From Prolixibacteraceae bacterium UBA6029 (GTDB taxonomy: Bacteria > Bacteroidota > Bacteroidia > Bacteroidales > Prolixibacteraceae): DNA of 64,000 nt. A program made the position numbers and the translations under genes. This document shows, in pieces, positions 7,536 through 16,854 of the stretch (position 1 is its first letter; each line of letters opens with the position of its first letter). The stretch covers positions 92,839 to 156,838 of the forward strand of contig DIZL01000062.1 of assembly GCA_002429385.1 (NCBI GenBank). Reading direction: 5' to 3'. Under the pieces are notes generated by a model that did not search any database, was not told the origin of the DNA, and saw nothing but the letters and a program-made list of their open reading frames with translations.

Positions 7536-8371
7536 AGATAAGTGTTTAACAAGCTTATGAACTGATGTTTTTGTGTTTTATCAAACAGACTGCCGTAGCT
7601 GAAATCGATGGAAGGTTTCAGGAAGTGGATCGTACTGATATATTTCTTTAATTGCCTGACGTAGCTTGAATCATCGGCTACAAAACCTCCGATCAGGATC
7701 TCGTCGCGCTCGGGGTCAAACTGCAGGCTGTGCCAGATATTAAGGGTATAGTATAGGAAGTCGGTCTCGGTTTTGAAATAGAAGCTGTTGTATAAATCAA
7801 TCTGAGAGCCCCTGATGGCGATCATGCGGATGTATTTATTTTCGAAATTGATCAGGAGCGTATTCTTTTTCTCGTTTCGCTGATTGTTTGTGGCCGACAG
7901 GAGTGGTATAGACTTATGCATGAACTTAAATTCGGTATATTTCCGGTTCAGGAAAGTCATCAACTCTTTGGGATAGCTGTAAACCAACTGGTAATTGAAG
8001 CCTGGAAGATCTTCAGAACAAATGTCTTCGTTTCGGCTTATTTCGTTGGTTAAGGCAGCAATTTTTATCAAATTTGACGGTTCTGTATATTCCTTCGGGA
8101 TCAGTGTGGCATTATTGGTAGAGTAGGCGATTGAAACACTTTGATAAGAAGCATTCAGCATTTCTTCGGTTTCAAAGATTGATTCGATTTTTTTGGCGAG
8201 GAACTGAAGCTTGCCCACCACAAGTGGAATATGCTTACAGGCAATGTATTTATGCCTGAAAATATCCAGTATGCAAAAAGAAAATCCATCCAGGCCAAGT
8301 TGGATGGACAGATGATATTCAGAAGTATGTTTTAAATCGAACTTTTCGTCAATACTGTTTATTTCGCGCAT
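7526..8371 (-). CDS. DUF3822 family protein
   Basis: 281-aa protein of the Bacteroidota-specific DUF3822 family (FtsA-like/ASKHA-like fold suspected, function unknown). Visible family traits are an N-terminal YHLSIQLGLDGFSFCILD strand and a C-terminal ILIGGFVADDSSYVRQLKKY segment. It precedes rsmD with a 10-nt overlap. The conserved pairing suggests a role linked to ribosome or RNA modification, but that is inference only. Confidence 0.85.
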   Translation of the reverse strand: MREINSIDEKFDLKHTSEYHLSIQLGLDGFSFCILDIFRHKYIACKHIPLVVGKLQFLAKKIESIFETEEMLNASYQSVSIAYSTNNATLIPKEYTEPSNLIKIAALTNEISRNEDICSEDLPGFNYQLVYSYPKELMTFLNRKYTEFKFMHKSIPLLSATNNQRNEKKNTLLINFENKYIRMIAIRGSQIDLYNSFYFKTETDFLYYTLNIWHSLQFDPERDEILIGGFVADDSSYVRQLKKYISTIHFLKPSIDFSYGSLFDKTQKHQFISLLNTYLCV

Positions 8372-8551
8372 AAGGAAAGATTATTCCCGGTAACCGGCCT
8401 AAATGTTCGTTTCTTTGAGGGCAGAAAATTCATTCCGGAAGTTAGTCATTTGATTTATAAAGAACTGTTCTTTTTCAACCCATATAGGTTATTTGCAAAT
8501 TTATATAAAAAATAAGTTGAAATCTTTTGTTTTGTTATATTTTAGCTGTTT

Positions 8552-9976
8552 ATGATAAAAAATCACATCCAGAAGGAAATCGTCAGGAATTTAGACAAAT
8601 CACCTACCCCAGGGCAGGAAGAGCTTTCCATGAGACTCGCCGATTTTATTGCTGAATCTGATCCTGATGCGGTCTTTATCCTGAAGGGGTATGCCGGAAC
8701 CGGGAAAACGACCATGCTGAGTTCGCTGGTAAAGACCTTTAATCTGTTCAAATTCAGATCGGTATTGCTCGCTCCAACGGGTCGGGCAGCAAAGGTTCTT
8801 TCGGGCTATACAGGACACAATGCCTACACCATTCATAAAAATATATACCGGCAACAATCCTCGAGTGACGGAATGGGCCGTTTTGTCCTGAATAAAAATC
8901 TGTTTAAAGATACCTTTTTTATTGTCGATGAGGCATCGATGGTTCCAAATACAAATGCCGAATCCTCTATATTTGGCTCGGGGCGACTTCTCGAAGACCT
9001 GATCGAATATGTGTATTCCGGCGCCAATTGCAGGCTGATCCTGGTGGGGGATACCGCTCAGCTTCCGCCTGTAGGGCTTGATGTCAGTCCTGCCTTATTG
9101 AAAAAAGAGCTTGACTATTACGACCGGAAGGTGTTTGAATATGAATTGACCGAGGTGGTCAGGCAGGATCAAAACTCAGGTATATTATACAACGCTACCT
9201 TAATCCGTAACATGATTACAAGCGGTTATCTGCCTTCAGGTTATTTTCACCTGGAATGCAAACCTTTTAATGATATCCGCAGAATTGGTGGAGCCGATCT
9301 GATTGAAGAGATTTCGACCTGTTACAGTAGTTTCGGCCTTTTTGAGACCATTGTAGTCACCCGGTCGAATAAACGTGCCAATAAATTTAATGAGGGCATA
9401 CGAAGCACCATTCTATACAAAGAGGCGGATATCTCAGTAGGCGATCTGATGATGGTGGTGAAGAACAATTATTTCTGGCTTGAGGAAAACGAACGGATTG
9501 ATTTTATCGCCAATGGTGACATCGCTGAGATTATAGCCATCTATAAATACGAAGAATTGTATGGCTTCCGTTTTGCCAATGTCAGCCTGCGCCTGATCGA
9601 TTACCCCGATATTGAAATTGACTGCAAGATTATCCTTGATACCATAACCATCGAATCGGCTTCGTTGACCAGCGAACAGAACCGCAAGCTATACGATGCG
9701 GTATCCGAAGATTATATGGACATTCGGAGTAAGAAAAAGCGATGGGAAAAGGTGAAGGAAAACCCTTATTTCAATGCCCTTCAGGTCAAATTCGCCTATG
9801 CCGTCACCTGTCATAAAGCCCAGGGGGGACAATGGAGAGCCGTTTTTGTTGATCAGGGCTATGTGACAGAAGAAATGATTAATCTGGAGTTTCTACGCTG
9901 GCTCTATACCGCGTTTACACGACCAACCGAAAGGCTTTATCTGGTGAATTTTAACAAAGAATTCTTTGAAGATTAG
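8552..9976 (+). CDS. RecD-like ATP-dependent helicase
   Basis: 474-aa superfamily 1 helicase of the short RecD/AAA_30 type. Walker A GYAGTGKTT is at residues 46-54, Walker B FIVDEASM lies near 126, LVGDTAQLPPVG near 170, and the C-terminal UvrD_C_2 motif VTCHKAQGGQW near 412-422. This size, without a large N-terminal domain, is typical of the Bacteroidota exodeoxyribonuclease V subunit-like helicases. It stands alone on the plus strand, divergent from DUF3822-rsmD. A weak promoter element TATATTTT precedes the start. A polypurine tract with GGAAA repeats follows. Confidence 0.92.
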   Translation: MIKNHIQKEIVRNLDKSPTPGQEELSMRLADFIAESDPDAVFILKGYAGTGKTTMLSSLVKTFNLFKFRSVLLAPTGRAAKVLSGYTGHNAYTIHKNIYRQQSSSDGMGRFVLNKNLFKDTFFIVDEASMVPNTNAESSIFGSGRLLEDLIEYVYSGANCRLILVGDTAQLPPVGLDVSPALLKKELDYYDRKVFEYELTEVVRQDQNSGILYNATLIRNMITSGYLPSGYFHLECKPFNDIRRIGGADLIEEISTCYSSFGLFETIVVTRSNKRANKFNEGIRSTILYKEADISVGDLMMVVKNNYFWLEENERIDFIANGDIAEIIAIYKYEELYGFRFANVSLRLIDYPDIEIDCKIILDTITIESASLTSEQNRKLYDAVSEDYMDIRSKKKRWEKVKENPYFNALQVKFAYAVTCHKAQGGQWRAVFVDQGYVTEEMINLEFLRWLYTAFTRPTERLYLVNFNKEFFED

Positions 9977-10054
9977 AAAACAGGAAAAAGAAAACAGGAA
10001 AGAGGAAACGGGAAAAAGGTCAATGGTTATTCGTAATTGGTAAATAGTAAATGG

Positions 10055-10993
10055 TCAATCACTTATAAGCAATGGTTTTTCAATGTTGATAACCTCTCCT
10101 TCAATAATTGCCCTGGTTTCAGGGAAAACAGCCTGTGCTTCCTTAAGGATAATGTTATGGTCTTTATATCGTGCCGAGAAGTGCCCGATGATCAACTTGC
10201 CGACCTGTGCTTTTAAGGCTACTTTGGCGGCATCTGCCCCAGTGGAGTGAAATGTAGTTTGAGCCAGTTCATTGTTATCATTGGCAAAGGTCGCTTCGTG
10301 ATAGAGTATATCTACCTTGCGGACTGATTCGATATAGGATTCATCATAACGTGTGTCGCTGCAAAAAGCAAACGATCGTGCCGGGTGTTTGTTTACAGTT
10401 AATTCTTCATGTGGTATGTGTATGTTGTCAGAGGTAATAAAATCCCCACCTTCTTTAATGCGTTGCCTATCGCGAATTGGGATCTGGTATTCCACAATCT
10501 TCTCAGGAATCAGATTGGGCAATGCCGGCTTTTCTTCGAAACGAAATCCGCAGGTAGGTACCCGGTGTGACAACGGGAAAGAATAAACAGTTACTTTCAT
10601 GTCTTCAAATATCTTCTGCTCTTTCTTGAAATTGAGGGGATGATAAATGATATTAAACGGGATTTCATTGGCATAGAGGAACTGGAGCTGAACGGAGAGG
10701 TATTTCTGCAATTCGGAATAGGAATAAATATGCAAATCGTTAATACGGCCATATAGCACCATGGTTGAAAGAAGTCCGATCAGGCCAAAAATATGGTCAC
10801 CGTGAAGATGGGAGATGAAAATATGATTGATCTTGGAGAATCCAATCTTGTATTTCCGCATTTGGGTTTGAGTGCCTTCTCCGCAGTCGATTAAAAAAAA
10901 CCGCCCGGATACATTGAGTACCTGGGCGGTTGGATATCTGTTTGATGTAGGTAATGCTGAACTTGTCCCTAGAATGGTCAGTTGAAAAGGCAT
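10055..10993 (-). CDS. rnz: Ribonuclease Z
   Basis: 312-aa metallo-beta-lactamase-fold tRNA 3'-processing endonuclease. The metal-binding HLHGDH is at residues 62-67. Further metal ligands are visible in the FCSDTRYDES and HSTGADAAKVA segments and in a C-terminal IGHFSARYKD. The ATG at 10991-10993 gives the family start MPFQLTILGTSSA; an ATG five codons upstream (11008) is also possible. It follows the STAS gene by a short gap on the same strand, suggesting co-transcription. Confidence 0.94.
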   Translation of the reverse strand: MPFQLTILGTSSALPTSNRYPTAQVLNVSGRFFLIDCGEGTQTQMRKYKIGFSKINHIFISHLHGDHIFGLIGLLSTMVLYGRINDLHIYSYSELQKYLSVQLQFLYANEIPFNIIYHPLNFKKEQKIFEDMKVTVYSFPLSHRVPTCGFRFEEKPALPNLIPEKIVEYQIPIRDRQRIKEGGDFITSDNIHIPHEELTVNKHPARSFAFCSDTRYDESYIESVRKVDILYHEATFANDNNELAQTTFHSTGADAAKVALKAQVGKLIIGHFSARYKDHNIILKEAQAVFPETRAIIEGEVINIEKPLLISD

Positions 10994-11015
10994 TACATAA
11001 GCTGACATGGTCAGA

Positions 11016-11369
11016 TTATTGTTTGTTCTTTTCGTTCAGGATGTTCACTGCATCTTCAACTGTTTTAGTGATAATTAAAACAGTATGAAGCATTGAAATC
11101 CTGATAATCTGTTCAACATCGGGCTGAAGGCCGGATAAAATAAACGTTCCGATGGAATCTTCACAGATACGGTTAGCAACCAAAATGGCGCTTAACCCTG
11201 AAGAATCACAGTAGTCGCAACTACTTACATCGAGAATGATATTTTTCTCTCCCTTCGTATGAATCACTACCAGTTCTGATTTTAAGTCCGGAGCATTGCT
11301 TGTATCCAGTCTGTCCTTCAGAACTTTTACGAGTGTATAGTTAGTAAATTTAGTTACTTCGAAATCCAT
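11016..11369 (-). CDS. STAS-domain anti-anti-sigma-factor-like protein
   Basis: 117-aa SpoIIAA/RsbV-type STAS domain. The CDSSGLSAI segment (about residues 70-78) includes the serine that anti-sigma kinases phosphorylate in characterised homologues. No cognate RsbW-type kinase is nearby. It lies between rpsA and rnz on the same strand with short gaps, so all three may share a transcript. In Bacteroidota, orphan STAS proteins of this kind are common and their partners unknown. Confidence 0.88.
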   Translation of the reverse strand: MDFEVTKFTNYTLVKVLKDRLDTSNAPDLKSELVVIHTKGEKNIILDVSSCDYCDSSGLSAILVANRICEDSIGTFILSGLQPDVEQIIRISMLHTVLIITKTVEDAVNILNEKNKQ

Positions 11370-11413
11370 ATCTGCAATTTATAAAATTCTAATGGATTTG
11401 TATTAACTGTTGA

Positions 11414-13558
11414 CTAATTTTCTTTCTGTTCGTCAGCTTCCATCTGAGTTCTCAAAGCAGCAAGTTCAGAAATGTCTCCAAGTGTAGTTTTTTCCATAGG
11501 AGCTTGGGTTTCCTTTACTTGTTTCACGGCTTTGGTCGTAGTTTTAGTCGTAGCTTTCCTTTTTGCTGTTTCTTCGGCTTTTTTCTCATCTTCAAATACT
11601 CTTGAATGAGAAAGAATGATCCGTTTAGCTGCTTTTGAGAATTCAATGACTTTAAACTCGAGTTTTTCTTCAAGCTGAGCCTGGCTTCCGTCTTCTTTTA
11701 CCAGATGACGAGGAGTGGCAAAACCTTCCACACCATAAGGAAGAGCGATCGTTGCACCCTTGTCGAATAATTCTACGATAGTTCCTTCGTGAATTGAATC
11801 AACAGAGAAAATGGTTTCAAACACATCCCAAGGATTTTCTTCCAGTTGTTTGTGGCCGAGGCTTAAGCGACGGTTGTCCTTGTCAATGTCAAGTACTACG
11901 ACATCAATCTCAGAGCCAATAGAAGTAAATTCTGACGGGTGTTTGATCTTCTTGGTCCAGCTTAAGTCAGAAATATGGATAAGACCGTCAACACCTTCCT
12001 GGATTTCAACGAATACGCCGAAATTAGTGAAGTTGCGAACTGTTGCTTTGTGTTTTGTTCCTACTCCAAACACAGAGTCGATTTCCTGCCATGGATCAGC
12101 TTTCAGTTGTTTGATCCCTAAAGACATTTTACGTTCGTCACGATCTAAAGTTAAGATCTGAGCTTCGATTTCATCGCCTACTTTCAGGAAGTCCTGTGCA
12201 CTGCGTAGGTGCTGTGACCAGGACATTTCAGAAACGTGAATCAAACCTTCAACACCTGCAGCGATTTCTACAAATGCACCATAGTCAGCCATCACAACTA
12301 CTTTACCTTTAACTGAATCACCAACTTTCAGGTCAGCGCCAAGGCTATCCCATGGGTGAGGAGTTAATTGTTTCAGACCTAATGCAATACGTTTCTTGTC
12401 ATCATCGAAGTCGAGAATTACGACATTCAGTTTCTGATCCAGTTCAACGATTTCATTCGGATGAGTGATGCGTCCCCATGACAAGTCGGTGATGTGGATC
12501 AAACCATCTACACCGCCAAGATCGATGAATACACCGTAAGAAGTGATATTTTTAACCGTACCTTCAAGTACCTGTCCTTTTTCGAGTTTAGAGATAATTT
12601 CTTTCTTCTGCAATTCGAGTTCAGCCTCGATTAATGCCTTGTGAGAAACTACCACGTTACGGAATTCGTGATTGATTTTAACCACTTTGAATTCCATAGT
12701 TTTGCCAACATACATGTCGTAATCGCGGATTGGTTTCACGTCGATCTGTGAACCGGGAAGGAATGCTTCGATTCCGAATACGTCAACGATCATACCACCC
12801 TTAGTGCGGCATTTGATGTATCCTTTGATTACTTCATCTTTGTCGAGAGCTTCGTTTACTCGATCCCATGAGCGCAATGCACGTGCTTTTTTGTGCGAAA
12901 GGATCATCTGGCCTTTTAAGTCTTCAAGGCTTTCGATGTAAACTTCAACCAAATCTTTTGGTTTTAATTCAGGGTTGTAACGAAATTCGTTCAAACTGAC
13001 AATACCATCTGATTTGTAACCGATGTCAATAACGACTTCGCGTTTGTTCATGGAAATAACTCTTCCTTCAACCACTTCTTTTTCCTGAACAGTAGTCAGG
13101 GTTTTTTCATAAAGTGTTTCGAGTTCTTTTTTTGTTCTTCCACTGAATCCTTTGTCTTCTTCTTCCAAAGCATCCCAGTCAAAATCAGCTGATTCGGCTA
13201 CGACAACTTTTGGGGCTTTTGCTTTCTTTGCAACCGGGATAACAACTGGTTCAACAAAGTCTTCCACTACTTCAACAGGCGCAGCAACAGTTTCTTCAAC
13301 CTTAGCTTCTACTGGTACAATAGTTTCTTCAATTTCTTCGACTACCGGAAGTTGTGCTTCTACAGTTTCTACAACTACTGGAAGTTGTTCTTCTACAGTT
13401 TCTACAACTACTGGAAGTTGTTCTTCTGCAGTTTCTACAACTACTGGAAGTTGTTCTTCTGCAATTTCTTCAGCAGCTATTAGAGTTTGTGTTTCAACAG
13501 CATCCTGCTGTTCGAGATCTACCTTTGGATCAAGGTTCTCTGTGTTGTTTTCTACCAT
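11414..13558 (-). CDS. rpsA: 30S ribosomal protein S1 with repeat-rich N-terminal extension
   Basis: 714-aa S1 with six consecutive S1/OB RNA-binding domains between about residues 160 and 650. Domains 3-5 are the most canonical (G-V-F-I/V-D/E-L/I...GLIHI-DLSW). The first about 135 residues are an acidic Glu/Val/Pro extension with four tandem copies of an 11-residue unit, EEQLPVVVETV. A lysine/threonine-rich linker and a conserved tail GDISELAALR close the protein. S1 recruits mRNA to the 30S subunit, important in a phylum with few Shine-Dalgarno sites. It precedes the STAS gene on the same strand. Confidence 0.96.
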   Translation of the reverse strand: MVENNTENLDPKVDLEQQDAVETQTLIAAEEIAEEQLPVVVETAEEQLPVVVETVEEQLPVVVETVEAQLPVVEEIEETIVPVEAKVEETVAAPVEVVEDFVEPVVIPVAKKAKAPKVVVAESADFDWDALEEEDKGFSGRTKKELETLYEKTLTTVQEKEVVEGRVISMNKREVVIDIGYKSDGIVSLNEFRYNPELKPKDLVEVYIESLEDLKGQMILSHKKARALRSWDRVNEALDKDEVIKGYIKCRTKGGMIVDVFGIEAFLPGSQIDVKPIRDYDMYVGKTMEFKVVKINHEFRNVVVSHKALIEAELELQKKEIISKLEKGQVLEGTVKNITSYGVFIDLGGVDGLIHITDLSWGRITHPNEIVELDQKLNVVILDFDDDKKRIALGLKQLTPHPWDSLGADLKVGDSVKGKVVVMADYGAFVEIAAGVEGLIHVSEMSWSQHLRSAQDFLKVGDEIEAQILTLDRDERKMSLGIKQLKADPWQEIDSVFGVGTKHKATVRNFTNFGVFVEIQEGVDGLIHISDLSWTKKIKHPSEFTSIGSEIDVVVLDIDKDNRRLSLGHKQLEENPWDVFETIFSVDSIHEGTIVELFDKGATIALPYGVEGFATPRHLVKEDGSQAQLEEKLEFKVIEFSKAAKRIILSHSRVFEDEKKAEETAKRKATTKTTTKAVKQVKETQAPMEKTTLGDISELAALRTQMEADEQKEN
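13344..13476. repeat. 33-bp tandem repeats inside rpsA
   Basis: About four near-identical 33-bp units (core ACTACTGGAAGTTGTTCTTC on the plus strand) encode the EEQLPVVVETV repeats of S1. The near-perfect DNA identity between units points to recent slippage or selection for expansion. Confidence 0.85.
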
Positions 13559-13719
13559 TTAATAATCAATTAATTAATGAGTTAGACAATATATTAAATT
13601 AATGAGCCGCAAAATTAAGACTATTCCAGTATAAAACAAAGATTTTTGGTGAATTTTCATAAGACTGCATTAGTCACCATACAGAATCATCTATTGGAGT
13701 GAACTTTTGTTTGAAACTA

Positions 13720-13790
13720 ATTAATTCTACTTTAACAGATTCAGTTTGGAATCCCAAAAGCGTGAATTAATCTTTTATTGAACTGTTAAA
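13720..13790 (+). repeat. Palindromic element, copy 1
   Basis: It begins with the 24-nt arm ATTAATTCTACTTTAACAGA... (13720-13743), contains an AAAAGCG core and ends with CTGTTAAA (13783-13790), which pairs with TTTAACAG at 13731-13738. Its first 24 nt are repeated exactly in reverse at 14359-14382. Confidence 0.75.
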
Positions 13791-14280
13791 GGACAATCAA
13801 TCCGGATTTAAAGTGACATTAACATTGGGAGTATACAATGTATTTTCATCATTTCTGAAGAAAAAATACAGATAGCATAAATTAGTCTGAGCATCCGCTT
13901 GTGGTTTGGGAACTATTCAATATTCCTGATTTCTTTTGGAACCATTGTCCATCATTACTGAAAATATAGGATCATGGAAAGTCATATACACTTTTGTGCT
14001 TCATTTGAATAAAAACAACATTTCCAATTTTGCCTGAAACTAACTCACCAATGTTTCGTTTGATCTATGCCCTAAAGTATTAAATAAGATAGGTCAACAC
14101 CGGTGTTTAAGTACTGTTTTAGTACTTTATAAGTACTAAGTTTTGGCTTTTTGTATTTAAAACATAGGTATATTGACCTTTAACCATGGAATTGGTATAG
14201 GTCGATGGTCTTGTTTTTAGATGAATGCATGTGAAAACATCCCACGATTACTATACTTCCTATGTTTCTCCTTAATTACA

Positions 14281-14382
14281 TTAACAGATTCATTTTAAGG
14301 AACAATTTTTTGCAACAAGCAGATAGAAAAATCCAGAAAGCGCAAATGTTCTTTTTGTTGAATCTGTTAAAGTAGAATTAAT
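14281..14382 (-). repeat. Palindromic element, copy 2 (inverted)
   Basis: TTAACAGATTCA (14281-14292) pairs perfectly with TGAATCTGTTAA (14359-14370). The outer 24 nt (14359-14382) are the exact reverse complement of the start of copy 1. It contains GAAAGCG, similar to copy 1. It looks like a small non-autonomous palindromic element family. Confidence 0.75.
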
Positions 14383-14443
14383 CCATTATCAAATATAAAA
14401 TCTTTAAATCAATGAATTTCTTTATCTGTTAAGTAATAATCCT

Positions 14444-14451
14444 TATTTTTG
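14444..14451 (+). promoter_or_regulatory. Possible -7 element (TATTTTTG) of the rfb operon
   Basis: It matches TAnnTTTG about 72 nt upstream of the rfbA start. No clear TTG at the -33 position, so it is a tentative assignment. Confidence 0.35.
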
Positions 14452-14523
14452 GACTCGGAACACAGTGGTGCGATTATCAATCTGGTTCTGGTTTTGTTGA
14501 ACTTATGAATTAAAACTATACGA

Positions 14524-15405
14524 ATGAAAGGAATTATTCTTGCAGGTGGATCAGGTACCCGTTTGTATCCGATTACAAAAAGTATTTCGAAACAAATCAT
14601 TCCGATCTATGACAAACCAATGATTTATTATCCCTTGTCGGTGCTTATGCTCGCAGGCATTCGTGAGATCCTGATTATTTCTACCCCCAAAGATATCCAT
14701 TTGTATCAGGATCTTCTGGAAGATGGCAGTCAACTGGGAATAAACCTCGAATATGCAATTCAACCTTCACCTGATGGATTGGCTCAGGCTTTTACTATTG
14801 GCGCAGAGTTTATAGGCAGCGATTCTGTATGTATGGTTTTAGGCGATAATATCTTCTACGGCTATAATTTCAGTTCAATCCTTGAGGAAGCCGCAGCCAT
14901 TAAAGATGGTGCAATCGTATTCGGATACTATGTCAATGATCCTGAGCGATATGGAGTAGCTGAATTTAATGAAACCGGCAAAGTATTATCTATTGAAGAA
15001 AAGCCTGAATTCCCAAAGTCAAATTATGCGGTTACAGGATTGTATTTTTACAGCAACGATGTGGTTCAAAAAGCTTTGGCGCTAAAACCATCGAAAAGGG
15101 GTGAGCTTGAAATTACAGACCTGAACCGTGTTTACCTTGAAGAAGGCCGGTTAAATATGAAGTTGCTGGGGCGTGGTTTTGCATGGCTCGATACAGGTAC
15201 TCATGAAAGTTTGATGCAGGCATCAAACTTTATCCATACCATTGAAGAACGCCAGGGATTAAAAGTTTCGTGTATCGAAGAAATTGCCTTTTTTAAAGGA
15301 TATATTTCCAAAGAGCAGTTGCTTAAGCTTGCTGAGCCCCTTAGGAAAAATCAATATGGCGAATATCTGATCAATCTTGCCAATCGAAAAGTCTTATCGT
15401 TTTAA
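14524..15405 (+). CDS. rfbA: Glucose-1-phosphate thymidylyltransferase
   Basis: 293-aa RmlA, the first enzyme of dTDP-L-rhamnose synthesis, joining dTTP and glucose-1-phosphate. The nucleotide-binding signature GGSGTRLYP is at residues 8-16, with K-Q-x-x-P-x-Y-D-K-P following. Full family length. It is the first gene of rfbA-rfbC-rfbD-phosphohexomutase; the downstream ORF begins within 20 nt. rfbB (4,6-dehydratase) is not in this window. Confidence 0.96.
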   Translation: MKGIILAGGSGTRLYPITKSISKQIIPIYDKPMIYYPLSVLMLAGIREILIISTPKDIHLYQDLLEDGSQLGINLEYAIQPSPDGLAQAFTIGAEFIGSDSVCMVLGDNIFYGYNFSSILEEAAAIKDGAIVFGYYVNDPERYGVAEFNETGKVLSIEEKPEFPKSNYAVTGLYFYSNDVVQKALALKPSKRGELEITDLNRVYLEEGRLNMKLLGRGFAWLDTGTHESLMQASNFIHTIEERQGLKVSCIEEIAFFKGYISKEQLLKLAEPLRKNQYGEYLINLANRKVLSF

Positions 15406-15421
15406 CAGAAAAAGGAAATTA

Positions 15422-15988
15422 ATGAAGATAATAGAAACTCCTATCCCGGGACTCCTGATTATAGAGCCCCGGGTTTTTGCTGATGAAAGGGGATATTTTT
15501 TTGAAAGCTTTAGCCAAACCAAATTTGCAGAAAACGGATTGATTTCAGAATTTGTTCAGGATAATGAATCGAAATCACATCGTGGCGTCATACGCGGTTT
15601 GCACTACCAGCTTGCCCCTTACGCACAAACCAAACTTATTCGCGTAGTACGTGGCACCGTTTATGATGTTGCAGTTGATTTGCGTGAAGGATCGCCTACC
15701 TTTGGAAAGTGGTATGGCCTTGAAGTGAGTGCATCTAAAAAGAACCAATTCTATATTCCAAAGGGCTTTGCTCATGGCTTTTCGGTGTTGAGCGAATATG
15801 CGATTTTCTCCTATAAGTGTGATGCATTCTACAATCCTGCAGCCGAACGGGGAATCCGGTTTGACGATTCGGCTTTAGCTATTGATTGGAAGTTACCACC
15901 CGAAGAAGCTGTTATTTCGGACAAAGACCTGGTTCATCCTTGTCTTGCCAATGCAGAAATGAATTTCAAATTCGAATCAAATGATTAA
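15422..15988 (+). CDS. rfbC: dTDP-4-dehydrorhamnose 3,5-epimerase
   Basis: 188-aa RmlC cupin. The catalytic His is H61 in RGLHYQ, and the FYIPKGFAHGF substrate loop is present. I chose the ATG at 15422 because the protein begins MKIIETPIPGL as in the family; an in-frame ATG 15 codons earlier overlaps rfbA and adds unrelated residues. It overlaps rfbD by 8 nt. Confidence 0.95.
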   Translation: MKIIETPIPGLLIIEPRVFADERGYFFESFSQTKFAENGLISEFVQDNESKSHRGVIRGLHYQLAPYAQTKLIRVVRGTVYDVAVDLREGSPTFGKWYGLEVSASKKNQFYIPKGFAHGFSVLSEYAIFSYKCDAFYNPAAERGIRFDDSALAIDWKLPPEEAVISDKDLVHPCLANAEMNFKFESND

Positions 15989-16850
15989 AGTACTTGTTAC
16001 CGGTGCCAATGGTCAGCTGGGATCAGAGATCAGTAAAATTGCAGGTATGTTTCCTGAAATGGAGTTTTCATTCACCGATGTTGCTGAACTTGACATTATC
16101 AATTCAGAGAAAGTAGCTGAATTCCTAAACGCATTTAAACCCGAATACCTTGTAAACTGCGCCGCTTATACCAATGTCGATAAGGCTGAAACGGATCTTG
16201 CTACTGCTACATTACTGAATGCGACTGCAGTTGGCATTCTTGCTGAGCAAACAGCAAAAACCGGATGCAGGATCATTCATATTTCAACTGATTATGTGTT
16301 TAACGGCCAGGGACCAAGACCATACAAAGAAGATGATCAGGTTGATCCGCAATCAGCCTATGGAATAACAAAACTGAAAGGCGAAGTGTTATGCCGGAAG
16401 TTCAATCCCGAAAGTCTTATCATACGTACTTCCTGGTTGTATTCAACCTTCGGAAATAATTTTGTAAAGACGATGGTTCGTCTTGGAAATGAGAAACCTG
16501 AGATTGGTGTAATCGCTGATCAGATAGGTACACCTACCAATGCTGCAGATCTGGCATTAGCGATTTTAACGATAATTTCATCTGTCAGTTCAGGCAAAAA
16601 GCCATTTATTTCAGGTATCTATCATTATTCCAATGAAGGAGTAGCCAGCTGGTATGACTTTACAAAGGCCATATTCGAGATCGCCGGAATCAACTGTCAG
16701 GTGAAACCAATAGCTACTGAAGATTATCCGTCGCCGGTGCAACGTCCACCGTATAGTATCATGAATAAGTCGAAAATTAAGCTTATTTTTGGCTTGCAAA
16801 TCCCTCATTGGAGGGACAGTTTAAACGAGTATTTTAAGTATAAAATTTAA
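15981..16850 (+). CDS. rfbD: dTDP-4-dehydrorhamnose reductase
   Basis: 289-aa RmlD, an NADPH-dependent short-chain reductase that completes dTDP-L-rhamnose. Rossmann motif GANGQLG is at residues 8-14. The catalytic Y-x3-K pair is Y127/K131, with Thr103 in the ISTDYVF strand. It overlaps rfbC by 8 nt and is followed 4 nt later by the phosphohexomutase, so the cluster is one operon. Confidence 0.95.
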   Translation: MIKVLVTGANGQLGSEISKIAGMFPEMEFSFTDVAELDIINSEKVAEFLNAFKPEYLVNCAAYTNVDKAETDLATATLLNATAVGILAEQTAKTGCRIIHISTDYVFNGQGPRPYKEDDQVDPQSAYGITKLKGEVLCRKFNPESLIIRTSWLYSTFGNNFVKTMVRLGNEKPEIGVIADQIGTPTNAADLALAILTIISSVSSGKKPFISGIYHYSNEGVASWYDFTKAIFEIAGINCQVKPIATEDYPSPVQRPPYSIMNKSKIKLIFGLQIPHWRDSLNEYFKYKI

Positions 16851-16854
16851 TGGT

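Larger units (their letters stand above)
13559..14443. other. Gene-free region with mirrored palindromic elements
   Basis: About 0.9 kb between divergent rpsA and rfbA. No credible ORF. It contains two related palindromic elements (13720-13790 and 14281-14382) in opposite orientation and a short 11-nt-period block, TAAGTACTGTT/TTAGTACTTTA/TAAGTACTAAG (14107-14139). Promoters of both genes must lie here. Confidence 0.6.

Noticed and set aside
13152..13562. 136-codon antisense ORF rich in Ser/Thr
   Set aside because: It is the complement of the Glu/Val repeats in rpsA, a shadow frame.
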